The notes below the pieces were generated by a model. The model was not told the DNA's origin. It made no database searches and was given only the letters and a program-made list of their open reading frames with translations. The position numbers were made by a program, and so were the translations under genes. From Corynebacterium glyciniphilum AJ 3170 (lineage in GTDB: Bacteria; Actinomycetota; Actinomycetes; Mycobacteriales; Mycobacteriaceae), in NCBI RefSeq assembly GCF_000626675.1, contig NZ_CP006842.1, positions 372,001 through 436,000 on the forward strand: a stretch of 64,000 nucleotides of DNA, given 5' to 3'. Below, one piece after another: positions 26,124 through 33,676 of the stretch (position 1 is its first letter; every line of letters starts with the position of its first letter).

Positions 26124-27446
26124 ATGTCCCCAACGTCCCTGATCCACAATCCACGACGGTTCCGCCGCAGCGCGACCGCTGCGGTGGCGGCGAGCCTCTC
26201 CGCCGTCCTGGCCCTGTCCGCCTGCTCGTCCGACGACAGTGGCAGCAGCGAGAGCTCGTCGGCCGAGGCATCATCGCACGACGGCCACGACCACGGAGAT
26301 GAACCTGGCGCCGAGGCACAGGAGGTTGACGCCGCCGAGCCCCGTATCCTGACCACCTATGACGGCGGCTACCTCACGCTGGACGCCAACACTCTGGAGG
26401 TGATCTCGGACGAGAAGATCGACGGTTTCAACCGGCTGAACCCCCTCGGCGACGGTCGTCACGTCCTGTTGTCCACCGGTGACGGCTTCCAGCTCATCGA
26501 TGCCGGTGTCTGGACTGAGCCGCACGGCGACCACACCCACAGCTACGCCGGTGATCCGGTCCTCACGGACACCGTCTTCGGTACCGACACCCCCGGCCAC
26601 GTCGTCAGTCATGACGGCAACGTCGCCCTGTTCGGCGACGGTGACGGGAAGATCCAGCTGTTCAAGGCAGAGGATTTCCTGGATATCTCCGGTGGCGACG
26701 GCGACGATGTTCCGGAGCCGACCGTGACGGAGACGGACGATCCCCACCACGGTGTCGCCGTCGAGCTGTCAGACGGGACCTTGCTGCACACCGAAGGAAC
26801 GGAAGAGCACCGTGACACCGTTGTCGCCCTCAGCTCCGATGGCGAAGAGATCGCGTCCAGTAACGACTGTGAAGGCGTCCACGGGGAGGCGACGGCCGCA
26901 GGAGAGGCCGTCTCTTTCGGCTGCGAGGACGGCGTCCTGATCTACAAGGATGGCGAGTTCACCAAGATCGATGCCGAGGACAGTTACGGGCGTACCGGTA
27001 ACCAGTCCGGTTCTGATGCGTCTCCCGTTGTACTGGGTGACTACAAGGTGGACGAGGACGCAGAACTGGAGCGACCGACCAGGATCAAGCTGACGAACAC
27101 CGAGGACAACACCGCACAACTCGTCGAGCTGGGGACGTCGTACAGCTTCCGCTCGCTGGCCCGCGGGCCGGAGGGTGAGGCTTTAGTGCTGGGCACGGAC
27201 GGTAAGCTGCACGTCATTGACCCCGAGAGCGGCGAGGTGATCGACTCCTGGGACGTCATCGACGAGTGGGAGGAGCCGGTGGAATGGCAGGAAGCCCGCC
27301 CCACCCTGTTTGTCCAGGGGGACCGGGCCTATGTCTCTGAACCGTCCACCAATGAGCTTCACGTGGTAGACCTGTCCAACGGAGAGATTCTGACCTCCGC
27401 GGAGCTCCCGGAGACCCCGAACGAATTGACCGGCGTGACCGGTTAG
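26124..27446 (+). CDS. aztD: AztD zinc metallochaperone, paralogue 2 (lipoprotein)
   Basis: A 440-residue exported protein with lipobox LSAC (about residue 33) and, after a Ser-rich linker, a His-rich stretch SSHDGHDHGDEPG like the zinc-donating N-terminal segment of characterised AztD. The propeller carries TEPHGDHTHSY, DTPGHVVSHDG and DPHHGVAVE. It starts 41 nt after aztC with RBS GAAGGAGA. It differs from the first copy mainly by this metal-binding arm, so the two probably have different roles. Confidence 0.92.
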   Translation: MSPTSLIHNPRRFRRSATAAVAASLSAVLALSACSSDDSGSSESSSAEASSHDGHDHGDEPGAEAQEVDAAEPRILTTYDGGYLTLDANTLEVISDEKIDGFNRLNPLGDGRHVLLSTGDGFQLIDAGVWTEPHGDHTHSYAGDPVLTDTVFGTDTPGHVVSHDGNVALFGDGDGKIQLFKAEDFLDISGGDGDDVPEPTVTETDDPHHGVAVELSDGTLLHTEGTEEHRDTVVALSSDGEEIASSNDCEGVHGEATAAGEAVSFGCEDGVLIYKDGEFTKIDAEDSYGRTGNQSGSDASPVVLGDYKVDEDAELERPTRIKLTNTEDNTAQLVELGTSYSFRSLARGPEGEALVLGTDGKLHVIDPESGEVIDSWDVIDEWEEPVEWQEARPTLFVQGDRAYVSEPSTNELHVVDLSNGEILTSAELPETPNELTGVTG

Positions 27447-27985
27447 CCCAACAATACGGAACGAAGATCGTCCTGCGGGAGACCGGATCTTCGGGGTCCG
27501 GAATGCGTTGCTTCTTGCCTGTAACCCCCAGCGAATGGATGGGTCATCGCAATATGCAGTGGTCCGGGCTCATTAATCCCAAACAAATCCTGCACAGGCA
27601 ATCCAGCCGTCTGTTGGCGGCCTCGGCCGGGATGTTGGACGAGCCGATATAGCAAGAGGCAAGGACATCGTCGCACTGCCGCCCCACGAGTGGACGAAAC
27701 TGCGCCGACTCCTCCAACCCTTTCGGTGTACCTATGCACGGTGTGTTGACCAGGTTGTTCATTAGCTTCCTGCCCTCATAACTGATTGGGTGCGAGCAGG
27801 TGGAAATGATGTCCTGGTAGAAAATCCAAATTGCTTCCAGCTTGCCTTGACGATCGTCGGTCGCCCGCAGCAACCTCTTAGGCCTTCTTCTGACGATCGG
27901 TCAGGGCTATGTCCTTGTTGGAAGGGTGCAACGGTGCTTGTGCGACGGATCATTCTTTTGGTTGCGTCGGCCAGACGACTCTCAC
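27443..27985 (-). pseudogene. Decayed ISL3-family transposase
   Basis: On the - strand, broken frames add up to the C-terminal half of an ISL3 transposase: LTDRQKKA, then a stop and frameshift, ATDDRQGKLEAIW, FYQDIISTCSHP, GRKLMNNLVNTP, IGTPKGLEE, DVLASCYIGSSNIPAEAANR (the family has GTSNGPTEAINGRL) and a final GGYRQ resembling the usual GGFRP. At least two frameshifts and one internal stop are present, and the N-terminal DNA-binding half and inverted repeats were not found. The remnant marks the left edge of the AT-rich island. Confidence 0.75.
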
Positions 27986-28505
27986 TGCAAACGCTACCGG
28001 ACGCTGGTGAGTTTATCGGCTGCCAATGACACGACATGGAACGGTGCCATCACCTTGGTGACCACCGGAAGAGCATAGCCGAACGCGGTAGCGTAGCGGG
28101 TGAACCGTCCATCGCCTGTACTTCCATGACCTCTACAGGTCGTGCCACGCCGAACTCCGACCACGCTGCAATACTCAGGCCAAACCGCGCAGGACCGGAA
28201 TTACCTTATAACAATTTTATGCGGTCAGAAACGGCGGATGAAGGAGGATTTGCATATATTTATAAACGTTATCTATCTATTGCCATCTTCTCGCTGGTCG
28301 GATAGATCTCACTCTCCTGGGGTGGTGTAGACTCGCGCAGTGTCGAAAGGGGCGCTCCTGTGTCCAGGAGTGCATGCGAACCATTGTCGATACGGTCGTT
28401 CAAACTCATCAGCGATTCTGGAGTGGTCAGGATGTACGGACTATCCGAGCGAAGTGGAGAGCTTCTTGATGTGGTGGAGACTAACGCTATCCAGCGGTTA
28501 CTCAC
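27986..28505. other. Non-coding, relatively AT-rich stretch
   Basis: No gene can be supported. The stretch around 28200-28280 is markedly A/T-rich compared with the rest of the window. A short + frame at 28432-28509 (MYGLSERSGELLDVVETNAI and on) overlaps the start of the next gene by a few bases and could be a gene remnant or a leader; no family is recognised. Confidence 0.4.
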
Positions 28506-29216
28506 ATGATGCGACGTGAGATTAGTCTTACCGACGACGGCGCGTATCTTGTCGGGTTGTTCGCCCTGACCGTCGCTACCGGTGTTGTTGACGCGGTCAG
28601 TTACCTTTCGCTTGACCACGTATTTACCGGAAACATGACCGGGAATGTGTTGTTCGTCGGCTTCGGCATTGCCGACTCGGGGGTGGTACCTCTGCTGAAC
28701 AACGTGATCGCCTTAGCAGGGTTCGTCGTCGGCGCGATGGTGGCAGGTCGCGCCGTGCGTGGACGTCCCCATAAGACCCGTCTTCCGACTGCCCATCTGC
28801 TTCTCCTGGTCTGTACGGCTGTGGGAATCCTCGTGCTCGCCGTCGTGTGGCTATTCAGTGGAGATCCCGTCGGTTTCTGGCTTCTCAGTCTGACGGCGGC
28901 CCTTGCATTGACGATGGGCGTCCAAGCAGTGGCGGCCCGGGGTGCTCAGATTTCTGATGTTACAACCGTGGTAATTACCAGCACGCTGGTGAATTTCGCC
29001 GTAGAAAGCCCTATTTCCGGTGGTAGCGGGGAAAAATGGGTGCGGCGTGCAGGTGCGGTTCTGTCGATGGCGGGCGGAGGAGCGCTTGGTGCTCTCACTT
29101 TAGAGACGTGGTCGCCCGCTGGAGCGCTGTTTATCGGTGGCTGCTGCATGGCAGTTGGTGTCACGGCGCTTGCACTGGCTCGTCGGCGCGAACGCAGTAA
29201 GATTGAGGCGGCATGA
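28506..29216 (+). CDS. YoaK/DUF1275-family membrane protein
   Basis: A 236-residue protein with about six membrane helices. TVATGVVDAVSYLSLDHVFTGNMTGN is the DUF1275 hallmark, and the closing helix is followed by a basic tail. The family is widespread and of unknown function. The start could be either ATG of the ATGATG at 28506; no clear RBS. It belongs to the AT-rich island. Confidence 0.88.
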   Translation: MMRREISLTDDGAYLVGLFALTVATGVVDAVSYLSLDHVFTGNMTGNVLFVGFGIADSGVVPLLNNVIALAGFVVGAMVAGRAVRGRPHKTRLPTAHLLLLVCTAVGILVLAVVWLFSGDPVGFWLLSLTAALALTMGVQAVAARGAQISDVTTVVITSTLVNFAVESPISGGSGEKWVRRAGAVLSMAGGGALGALTLETWSPAGALFIGGCCMAVGVTALALARRRERSKIEAA

Positions 29217-29283
29217 CCGAGCATTAAAGAAGACCGGAAGAGTGGATTTCAGACAATCTAACTAGAGAGTTGAGGATATAGCA

Positions 29284-30138
29284 ATGACGCACAATCGAGT
29301 AGTGGTGGTTACCGGTGCAGCACGCGGGATTGGGCGGGCTGCAGCTGTGGCTTTTGCGAAGGAAGGATATCGGGTGGCCGGTGTCGATATCGCTGCGCGC
29401 GCAAGTAATGCGATGGACTACGCCCCTGCGAGCCAGGACGACCTGGACGAAACTGGACGTCTCGTTGAAGAAGCTGGCGCTGACTGGTTACCTGTTGTGT
29501 TCGACCAGCGGGATAAGGCAGCGGTGGAAGAGGGGTTTTCACAGGTAACCGAACGTTTTGGTGGGGTGGACGTTGTTTTCGCGAATGCTGGCGTCCAGGG
29601 GTTCGCGTCGTTGCTGGAGATGAGCGATGAGCTGTGGAATGACCAGATCGACATAAACCTCACCGGGACAGCCAATGTTGTCCGTGTGGCAGCACCGATC
29701 CTCATTGAACGCGGTGGTGGTCGAATTATTCTCACTTCGTCGACGCAGGGGCAGCACGGCACTCTTGACGGTACTGGATATTCCGCATCCAAATGGGGAT
29801 TAATTGGTCTGATGAAATCGGCCGCGCTGGACCTTGGGCAGTACGGTATTACCGTGAACGCTGTTATCCCTGGGCTCATCAATACTGCTCTCACCCGACA
29901 TGAGGATTGTTACGCCCAGATCATACGGTCCGGCGGTAACGAGCCCAGCGGGAACGTGGAGAAAGACGAAGAAACCGCGGCTGCGGCCCAGCGTAAGAAG
30001 CTGCCACTCGGAGTACCGTGGGTAGAGCCGGAAGATGTTGCTCCACTCGTTGTTTTCCTTGCCTCCGACGAGGCACGCATGGTGAGCGGGACAAGTTTCG
30101 CGGCTACTGGCGGGGACAGCGCCAATATCACTGCCTGA
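29284..30138 (+). CDS. SDR oxidoreductase of the mycofactocin-coupled type
   Basis: A 284-residue short-chain dehydrogenase: cofactor motif VTGAARGIGRA, NAG at FANAGVQG, catalytic Ser in LTSSTQG and YSASK. After the second strand it carries the insertion APASQDDLDETGRLVEEAGA, resembling the insert of mycofactocin-coupled SDRs that keep their nicotinamide bound. A mycofactocin locus is not in the window. It is convergent with the GntR-symporter-allantoicase operon and may act in the same catabolic route (inference). Third codon positions are less GC-rich than in the flanks. Confidence 0.8.
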   Translation: MTHNRVVVVTGAARGIGRAAAVAFAKEGYRVAGVDIAARASNAMDYAPASQDDLDETGRLVEEAGADWLPVVFDQRDKAAVEEGFSQVTERFGGVDVVFANAGVQGFASLLEMSDELWNDQIDINLTGTANVVRVAAPILIERGGGRIILTSSTQGQHGTLDGTGYSASKWGLIGLMKSAALDLGQYGITVNAVIPGLINTALTRHEDCYAQIIRSGGNEPSGNVEKDEETAAAAQRKKLPLGVPWVEPEDVAPLVVFLASDEARMVSGTSFAATGGDSANITA

Positions 30139-30158
30139 GCCTCGGAGCAGAAGCATAG

Positions 30159-30824
30159 TCACTCGTCATGGAGGGCCTCGAGGCGAGCGAGGGCGACACG
30201 GCGGTTGTGCTCAGTGTCCTCTCGCATCACCGCTTCGGCATCAGCGAAACGGTGCTCCGCGATTGCAGTGATGAGTCGCGTGTGTAAGTCGAGTACGAGC
30301 TCAGGCTCGGAACTGACCTGAAACGCCCAGCTTACTCTGCCGATTAGTGGCCCTACTCTATCACCCAGGAAGCGGTTGCCACTTGCCGCGCGGACCATGG
30401 AATGCAGGTTGGAATTGGCTGCGGCAAAGTCACTGAGGTGGCCCGTCGCCAGATGGTGACGTGACCCCTCAAGCTGCCGGCAAAGATCGTTAATCTGGGC
30501 CGGGGGTGCCTTGACGGCAGCAGATCGAGCAGCAAGAGCCTCGAGTTCGACGCGGACATCGAACATCTCGTTGACCTCATCAGCGTCTAATGGGCGCACC
30601 CTGACGCCGCCAGATTTTCCGCTCACCAGGTACCCTTCGGCCTCGAGCAGGCGGAATGCCTCCCGGACCGGCACGCGCGAGACCGTAAGGGTGTCTGCTA
30701 TCTCTCGCTCGAGGATCCGGCTCCCTGGATGAAGGGCCCCGGAGGCTATCTGTGCCCTGATCTCAGCGCGCACCCATCCCCGCAGCGCATCTGCACTGCG
30801 GGGATGGGGTTGGTCTCCGTACAT
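30159..30824 (-). CDS. GntR-family regulator, FadR/FCD subfamily
   Basis: A 221-residue regulator with N-terminal winged HTH (ILEREIADTLTVSRVPVREAFRLLEAEGYL) and a helical FCD ligand domain from about residue 90 (VRVELEALAARSA). FCD regulators sense small organic acids. It lies 15 nt after the symporter gene and is the last gene of the operon with the second allantoicase, so its ligand may be a ureide or a carboxylate product of it (inference). Confidence 0.9.
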   Translation of the reverse strand: MYGDQPHPRSADALRGWVRAEIRAQIASGALHPGSRILEREIADTLTVSRVPVREAFRLLEAEGYLVSGKSGGVRVRPLDADEVNEMFDVRVELEALAARSAAVKAPPAQINDLCRQLEGSRHHLATGHLSDFAAANSNLHSMVRAASGNRFLGDRVGPLIGRVSWAFQVSSEPELVLDLHTRLITAIAEHRFADAEAVMREDTEHNRRVALARLEALHDE

Positions 30825-30839
30825 GGTCTGAAGCCTCGA

Positions 30840-32246
30840 CTATCGTCGTGTCGATATCGGGAACGACTCGTGGCCTTCGTGGGTAGAAGCCGCCGAACCA
30901 ACTGTGGTCTGGTCGTGGCCGTGTCCAGGTGGTGGGGTGCGGTGTGTCTCGTTGGGTAAAGGACTATCCTCTTCGATCTTACCGGTCACTACGTCGCGGA
31001 GCCGGCGACGATCGAGCTCTCCGGTCCAGCGTGCCACGATAAGGGTTGCTACCACATTGCCGATGATGTTTACCGCCGTCCGCCCCTTACCCATGAAACG
31101 GTCCGGTGCGAGGATCAGTGCCGCGGCAGCTACAGGAATTGCCCCGACGGTCCCGATGGTCACGGTCAAGGTGACGAATGCCGAGCCAGCGACACCGGCC
31201 ATCCCGTGGGACGTCAGCATGGCGACACCGACGATCATCACGAGATCGGCAACGGAAAGCTCGGTGCCGGTCGCGTGCGCCAGGAAGACCGCTGAGACGG
31301 AGAGGTAGATTGCGGCACCATCGAGATTGAAGGAGTAGCCGGTCGGAATGACCAGACCGACCACTGATCTGCCTGCACCAGCGTGTTCAAGTTTGCGGAT
31401 CAGCTGGGGCATAACTGCTTCGGACGAGCCTACTAGAGCGCCGGTGACGATCTCGTTCTTCATGTAGCCCATCACCCGGAGCAGTCCCACGCCGGTCGCC
31501 AGCCGAACCACAGCGCCCAGGACGACGAGGAAAGCTGTGAGAGCAAGATAGAAGACTCCAAGGAGTGCACCGAACTGGGAGAGCGCTGACAACCCGTACT
31601 CGCCGATGGTGTAGGCCGTCACCGCGAAGGTGGCCACTGGCGCGAGAACCATGATGCCAGAGACAATGCGGAGGATAATGTCCTGCACCAACGTGATCCC
31701 TTTGATCAGTGGGTCAGCCCTCGGTCCGAACAGGAGCAACGCGATGCCGAAGAGTACCGCAAAGAAGAGCACCTGGAGAATGTCATTCTGGGCGAAAGCC
31801 TCCATCACGCTTTCCGGGACGATCCCGATGAGGAAGTCCGCGACTCCCGTATTCTGGGTGGCTGCTTCGTCGACCTGGGAGGTGTCCAGTGTGGAGGGGT
31901 CAACGCCCATCCCACTTCCCGGTCGCATCCATACCGCAAAAGCGAGCCCCACGCATAGAGCGATGAGGGAGACCGCCTCGAAGTACACCAGCGCCTTGAT
32001 TCCGATCCGGCGGAGGACGGCCAGATCACCCGCGTTCGCAATGCCCGTGACGACCACGCAGAACACTAGGGGGGCGATGATCATTTTCACGAGGTTGACG
32101 AAGACGGTGCCGAGAGGTTCCAGGAGTGTGGCGAAGGGCGGCCACAGCGCTCCCACCAGGATTCCGAGCACGACGCCCGCGAGTGTCCAGAAGATGAGTG
32201 ACCGGTAGAAGGGTTTACGAGTCCGATCTTTCTGTGGAGTCACCAT
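30840..32246 (-). CDS. Dicarboxylate/amino acid:cation symporter (DctA/GltP family)
   Basis: About 468 residues from the ATG at 32246, which overlaps the allantoicase stop by 7 nt. Family hallmarks are GSSEAVMPQLIRKLE (hairpin 1 serine region), VIPTGYSFNLDGAAIY and a C-terminal FMGKGRTAVNIIGN. These proteins take up C4-dicarboxylates or glutamate/aspartate with Na+ or H+. Coupling to an allantoicase suggests allantoate or a related ureido acid as substrate (inference). The C-terminal 60 residues are polar with several His. Confidence 0.88.
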   Translation of the reverse strand: MVTPQKDRTRKPFYRSLIFWTLAGVVLGILVGALWPPFATLLEPLGTVFVNLVKMIIAPLVFCVVVTGIANAGDLAVLRRIGIKALVYFEAVSLIALCVGLAFAVWMRPGSGMGVDPSTLDTSQVDEAATQNTGVADFLIGIVPESVMEAFAQNDILQVLFFAVLFGIALLLFGPRADPLIKGITLVQDIILRIVSGIMVLAPVATFAVTAYTIGEYGLSALSQFGALLGVFYLALTAFLVVLGAVVRLATGVGLLRVMGYMKNEIVTGALVGSSEAVMPQLIRKLEHAGAGRSVVGLVIPTGYSFNLDGAAIYLSVSAVFLAHATGTELSVADLVMIVGVAMLTSHGMAGVAGSAFVTLTVTIGTVGAIPVAAAALILAPDRFMGKGRTAVNIIGNVVATLIVARWTGELDRRRLRDVVTGKIEEDSPLPNETHRTPPPGHGHDQTTVGSAASTHEGHESFPISTRR

Positions 32247-33487
32247 GTCGCGACTCTCTCCCTGAGTTCTTCCTCGACGTTGACCAGCCTGCACAGTGTC
32301 TCGCCGACTGCGGAATCTGAAGCCGCGTCCAACGCCTCTACCAGGGTGCTGATCGAGTGCGCAGAGCCGGCAGCCGAAACGAACAGGGATGGATCCATGG
32401 TCGAACCGATCTGCCTGAGGAGTTCGGTGGCGGTGTCAATGGGCAGCACAGCCAGCCACCGCAGTGCTGTCTCTTCGCGTGCCTGGAGGGTGGGTAGTCC
32501 GATAATCCGGAAACGTGCCAGCCCACCGTCGGGGAAAATATCGAGTTGGACGTGGGTGGCGGTCGTGGACACTTCAGGGATGAAGTAGTGCACCTGATCG
32601 GCCAACAATGACTGTTTGCCGAGCAGCGTCGTCCATCCTGCGTCTTCTCCTGGGTTCTCCTCTGTGCTTGTGCACACCGAGACCTGGAACTGCTGCGGCG
32701 CATTTCCGATGTAGCAGCTGGTGTCGATGACGATCTGCTGGATCCGGGCCTCCGACCCGAGCCGGACGCGCAGCCAGTCATGTCCTGGACCTCTGCGGCG
32801 TCGTGTCTCCCATCCGTCCTTGGTGGTAGACGCCGCACCGCGGCGGATCACGTTGGATGCGGGATTAAAGAAATTGTCGCTTTGGTCCACTACCGTCCCA
32901 CCGTTGTCCAGTGCTGCGACATCGAAAGAATTGGTGTGGTGGCGGCGTGGATCAGGTAGGACCCGTCCGAGTACATGCAACCGGGCGACACCCCCGTCCG
33001 GATGTATCCACAGTCGTACATGGGTAGCGGCGACGGGCGATTCGAGAGAAAACTCGTTTTTAGAGTCGCCCTGGCAGGCGCCGTGGGCGACGGCAGTTGT
33101 CCAACGCTGATTCTGCTCAAGCTCATCGTTGGTGGGGTGGCCTAGGTGATAGATTGTTTCGATGGTGATGGCGGCCGGATAATTACCTCGAAAGAACGCG
33201 GTGTCGACCACAATATGATCAACTAATCCAGGCTCCCCCAGCCGTACGATGACCCAGTCGGACTCGCCGTCTCGTCGGCGGCGTGTTTCCCAACCGTCAT
33301 ACATTCCGCCCCGTTCCCCGGACTCCCCTTTGCGTGATACGGGATCGGTTGAGCGGATGAGACTTTCCTTCGGAACAAAAAATTCATCGGAAGCTGATAG
33401 TACGGATCCGCCGTTTGCGCGCGCCGCCAGGTCAGTCAATGAAGCTGCTGAAGTCACTTTCAGAATGTCCTCTCGTGATGTTGCCAC
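32240..33487 (-). CDS. Second allantoicase with C-terminal OHCU-decarboxylase-like extension
   Basis: A 415-residue protein. Residues about 1-340 contain both allantoicase units with MYDGWETRRRR and TTKDGWETRRRR motifs and VDTAFFRGNYP / IDTSCYIGNAPQ strands. The remaining 75 residues (from RWLAVLPIDTATELLRQIG) are helical and resemble the N-terminal part of OHCU decarboxylases (LPxxEAxELL pattern), but without its catalytic His segment. It heads the operon with the symporter and GntR regulator. Either an allantoicase for another ureide or a two-part enzyme; sequence from a different source than the 12-kb copy, as it lies in the AT-rich island. Confidence 0.82.
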   Translation of the reverse strand: MATSREDILKVTSAASLTDLAARANGGSVLSASDEFFVPKESLIRSTDPVSRKGESGERGGMYDGWETRRRRDGESDWVIVRLGEPGLVDHIVVDTAFFRGNYPAAITIETIYHLGHPTNDELEQNQRWTTAVAHGACQGDSKNEFSLESPVAATHVRLWIHPDGGVARLHVLGRVLPDPRRHHTNSFDVAALDNGGTVVDQSDNFFNPASNVIRRGAASTTKDGWETRRRRGPGHDWLRVRLGSEARIQQIVIDTSCYIGNAPQQFQVSVCTSTEENPGEDAGWTTLLGKQSLLADQVHYFIPEVSTTATHVQLDIFPDGGLARFRIIGLPTLQAREETALRWLAVLPIDTATELLRQIGSTMDPSLFVSAAGSAHSISTLVEALDAASDSAVGETLCRLVNVEEELRERVATW

Positions 33488-33633
33488 CGGCGGTGAAAGC
33501 CGGGATCACCGTCCGCGGATTTCGCCGACGTCCGATCCCTATAGTTGTGGGCATCGAGGAGAAAGGCAATGGATTCGCGGGAATGTATACCGAAGAAACA
33601 AAGGCGAAACACATTTCTCAAAAGTAAAATCTG

Positions 33634-33650
33634 AATGACTTTTTGTCATT
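33634..33650. promoter_or_regulatory. Small inverted repeat upstream of the second allantoicase operon
   Basis: AATGAC and GTCATT flank TTTTT. It lies 147 nt upstream of the allantoicase start and 27 nt after the stop of the upstream gene, so it may be a weak terminator or an operator for the GntR regulator. Confidence 0.3.
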
Positions 33651-33676
33651 TATTCATGGGGCGGTGTGCTGTGCGG

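Noticed and set aside
27790-28330. Several short frames on the + strand in the AT-rich stretch
   Set aside because: They lie across the ISL3 remnant or the non-coding stretch, have no RBS with consistent codon bias, and match no family I recognise.
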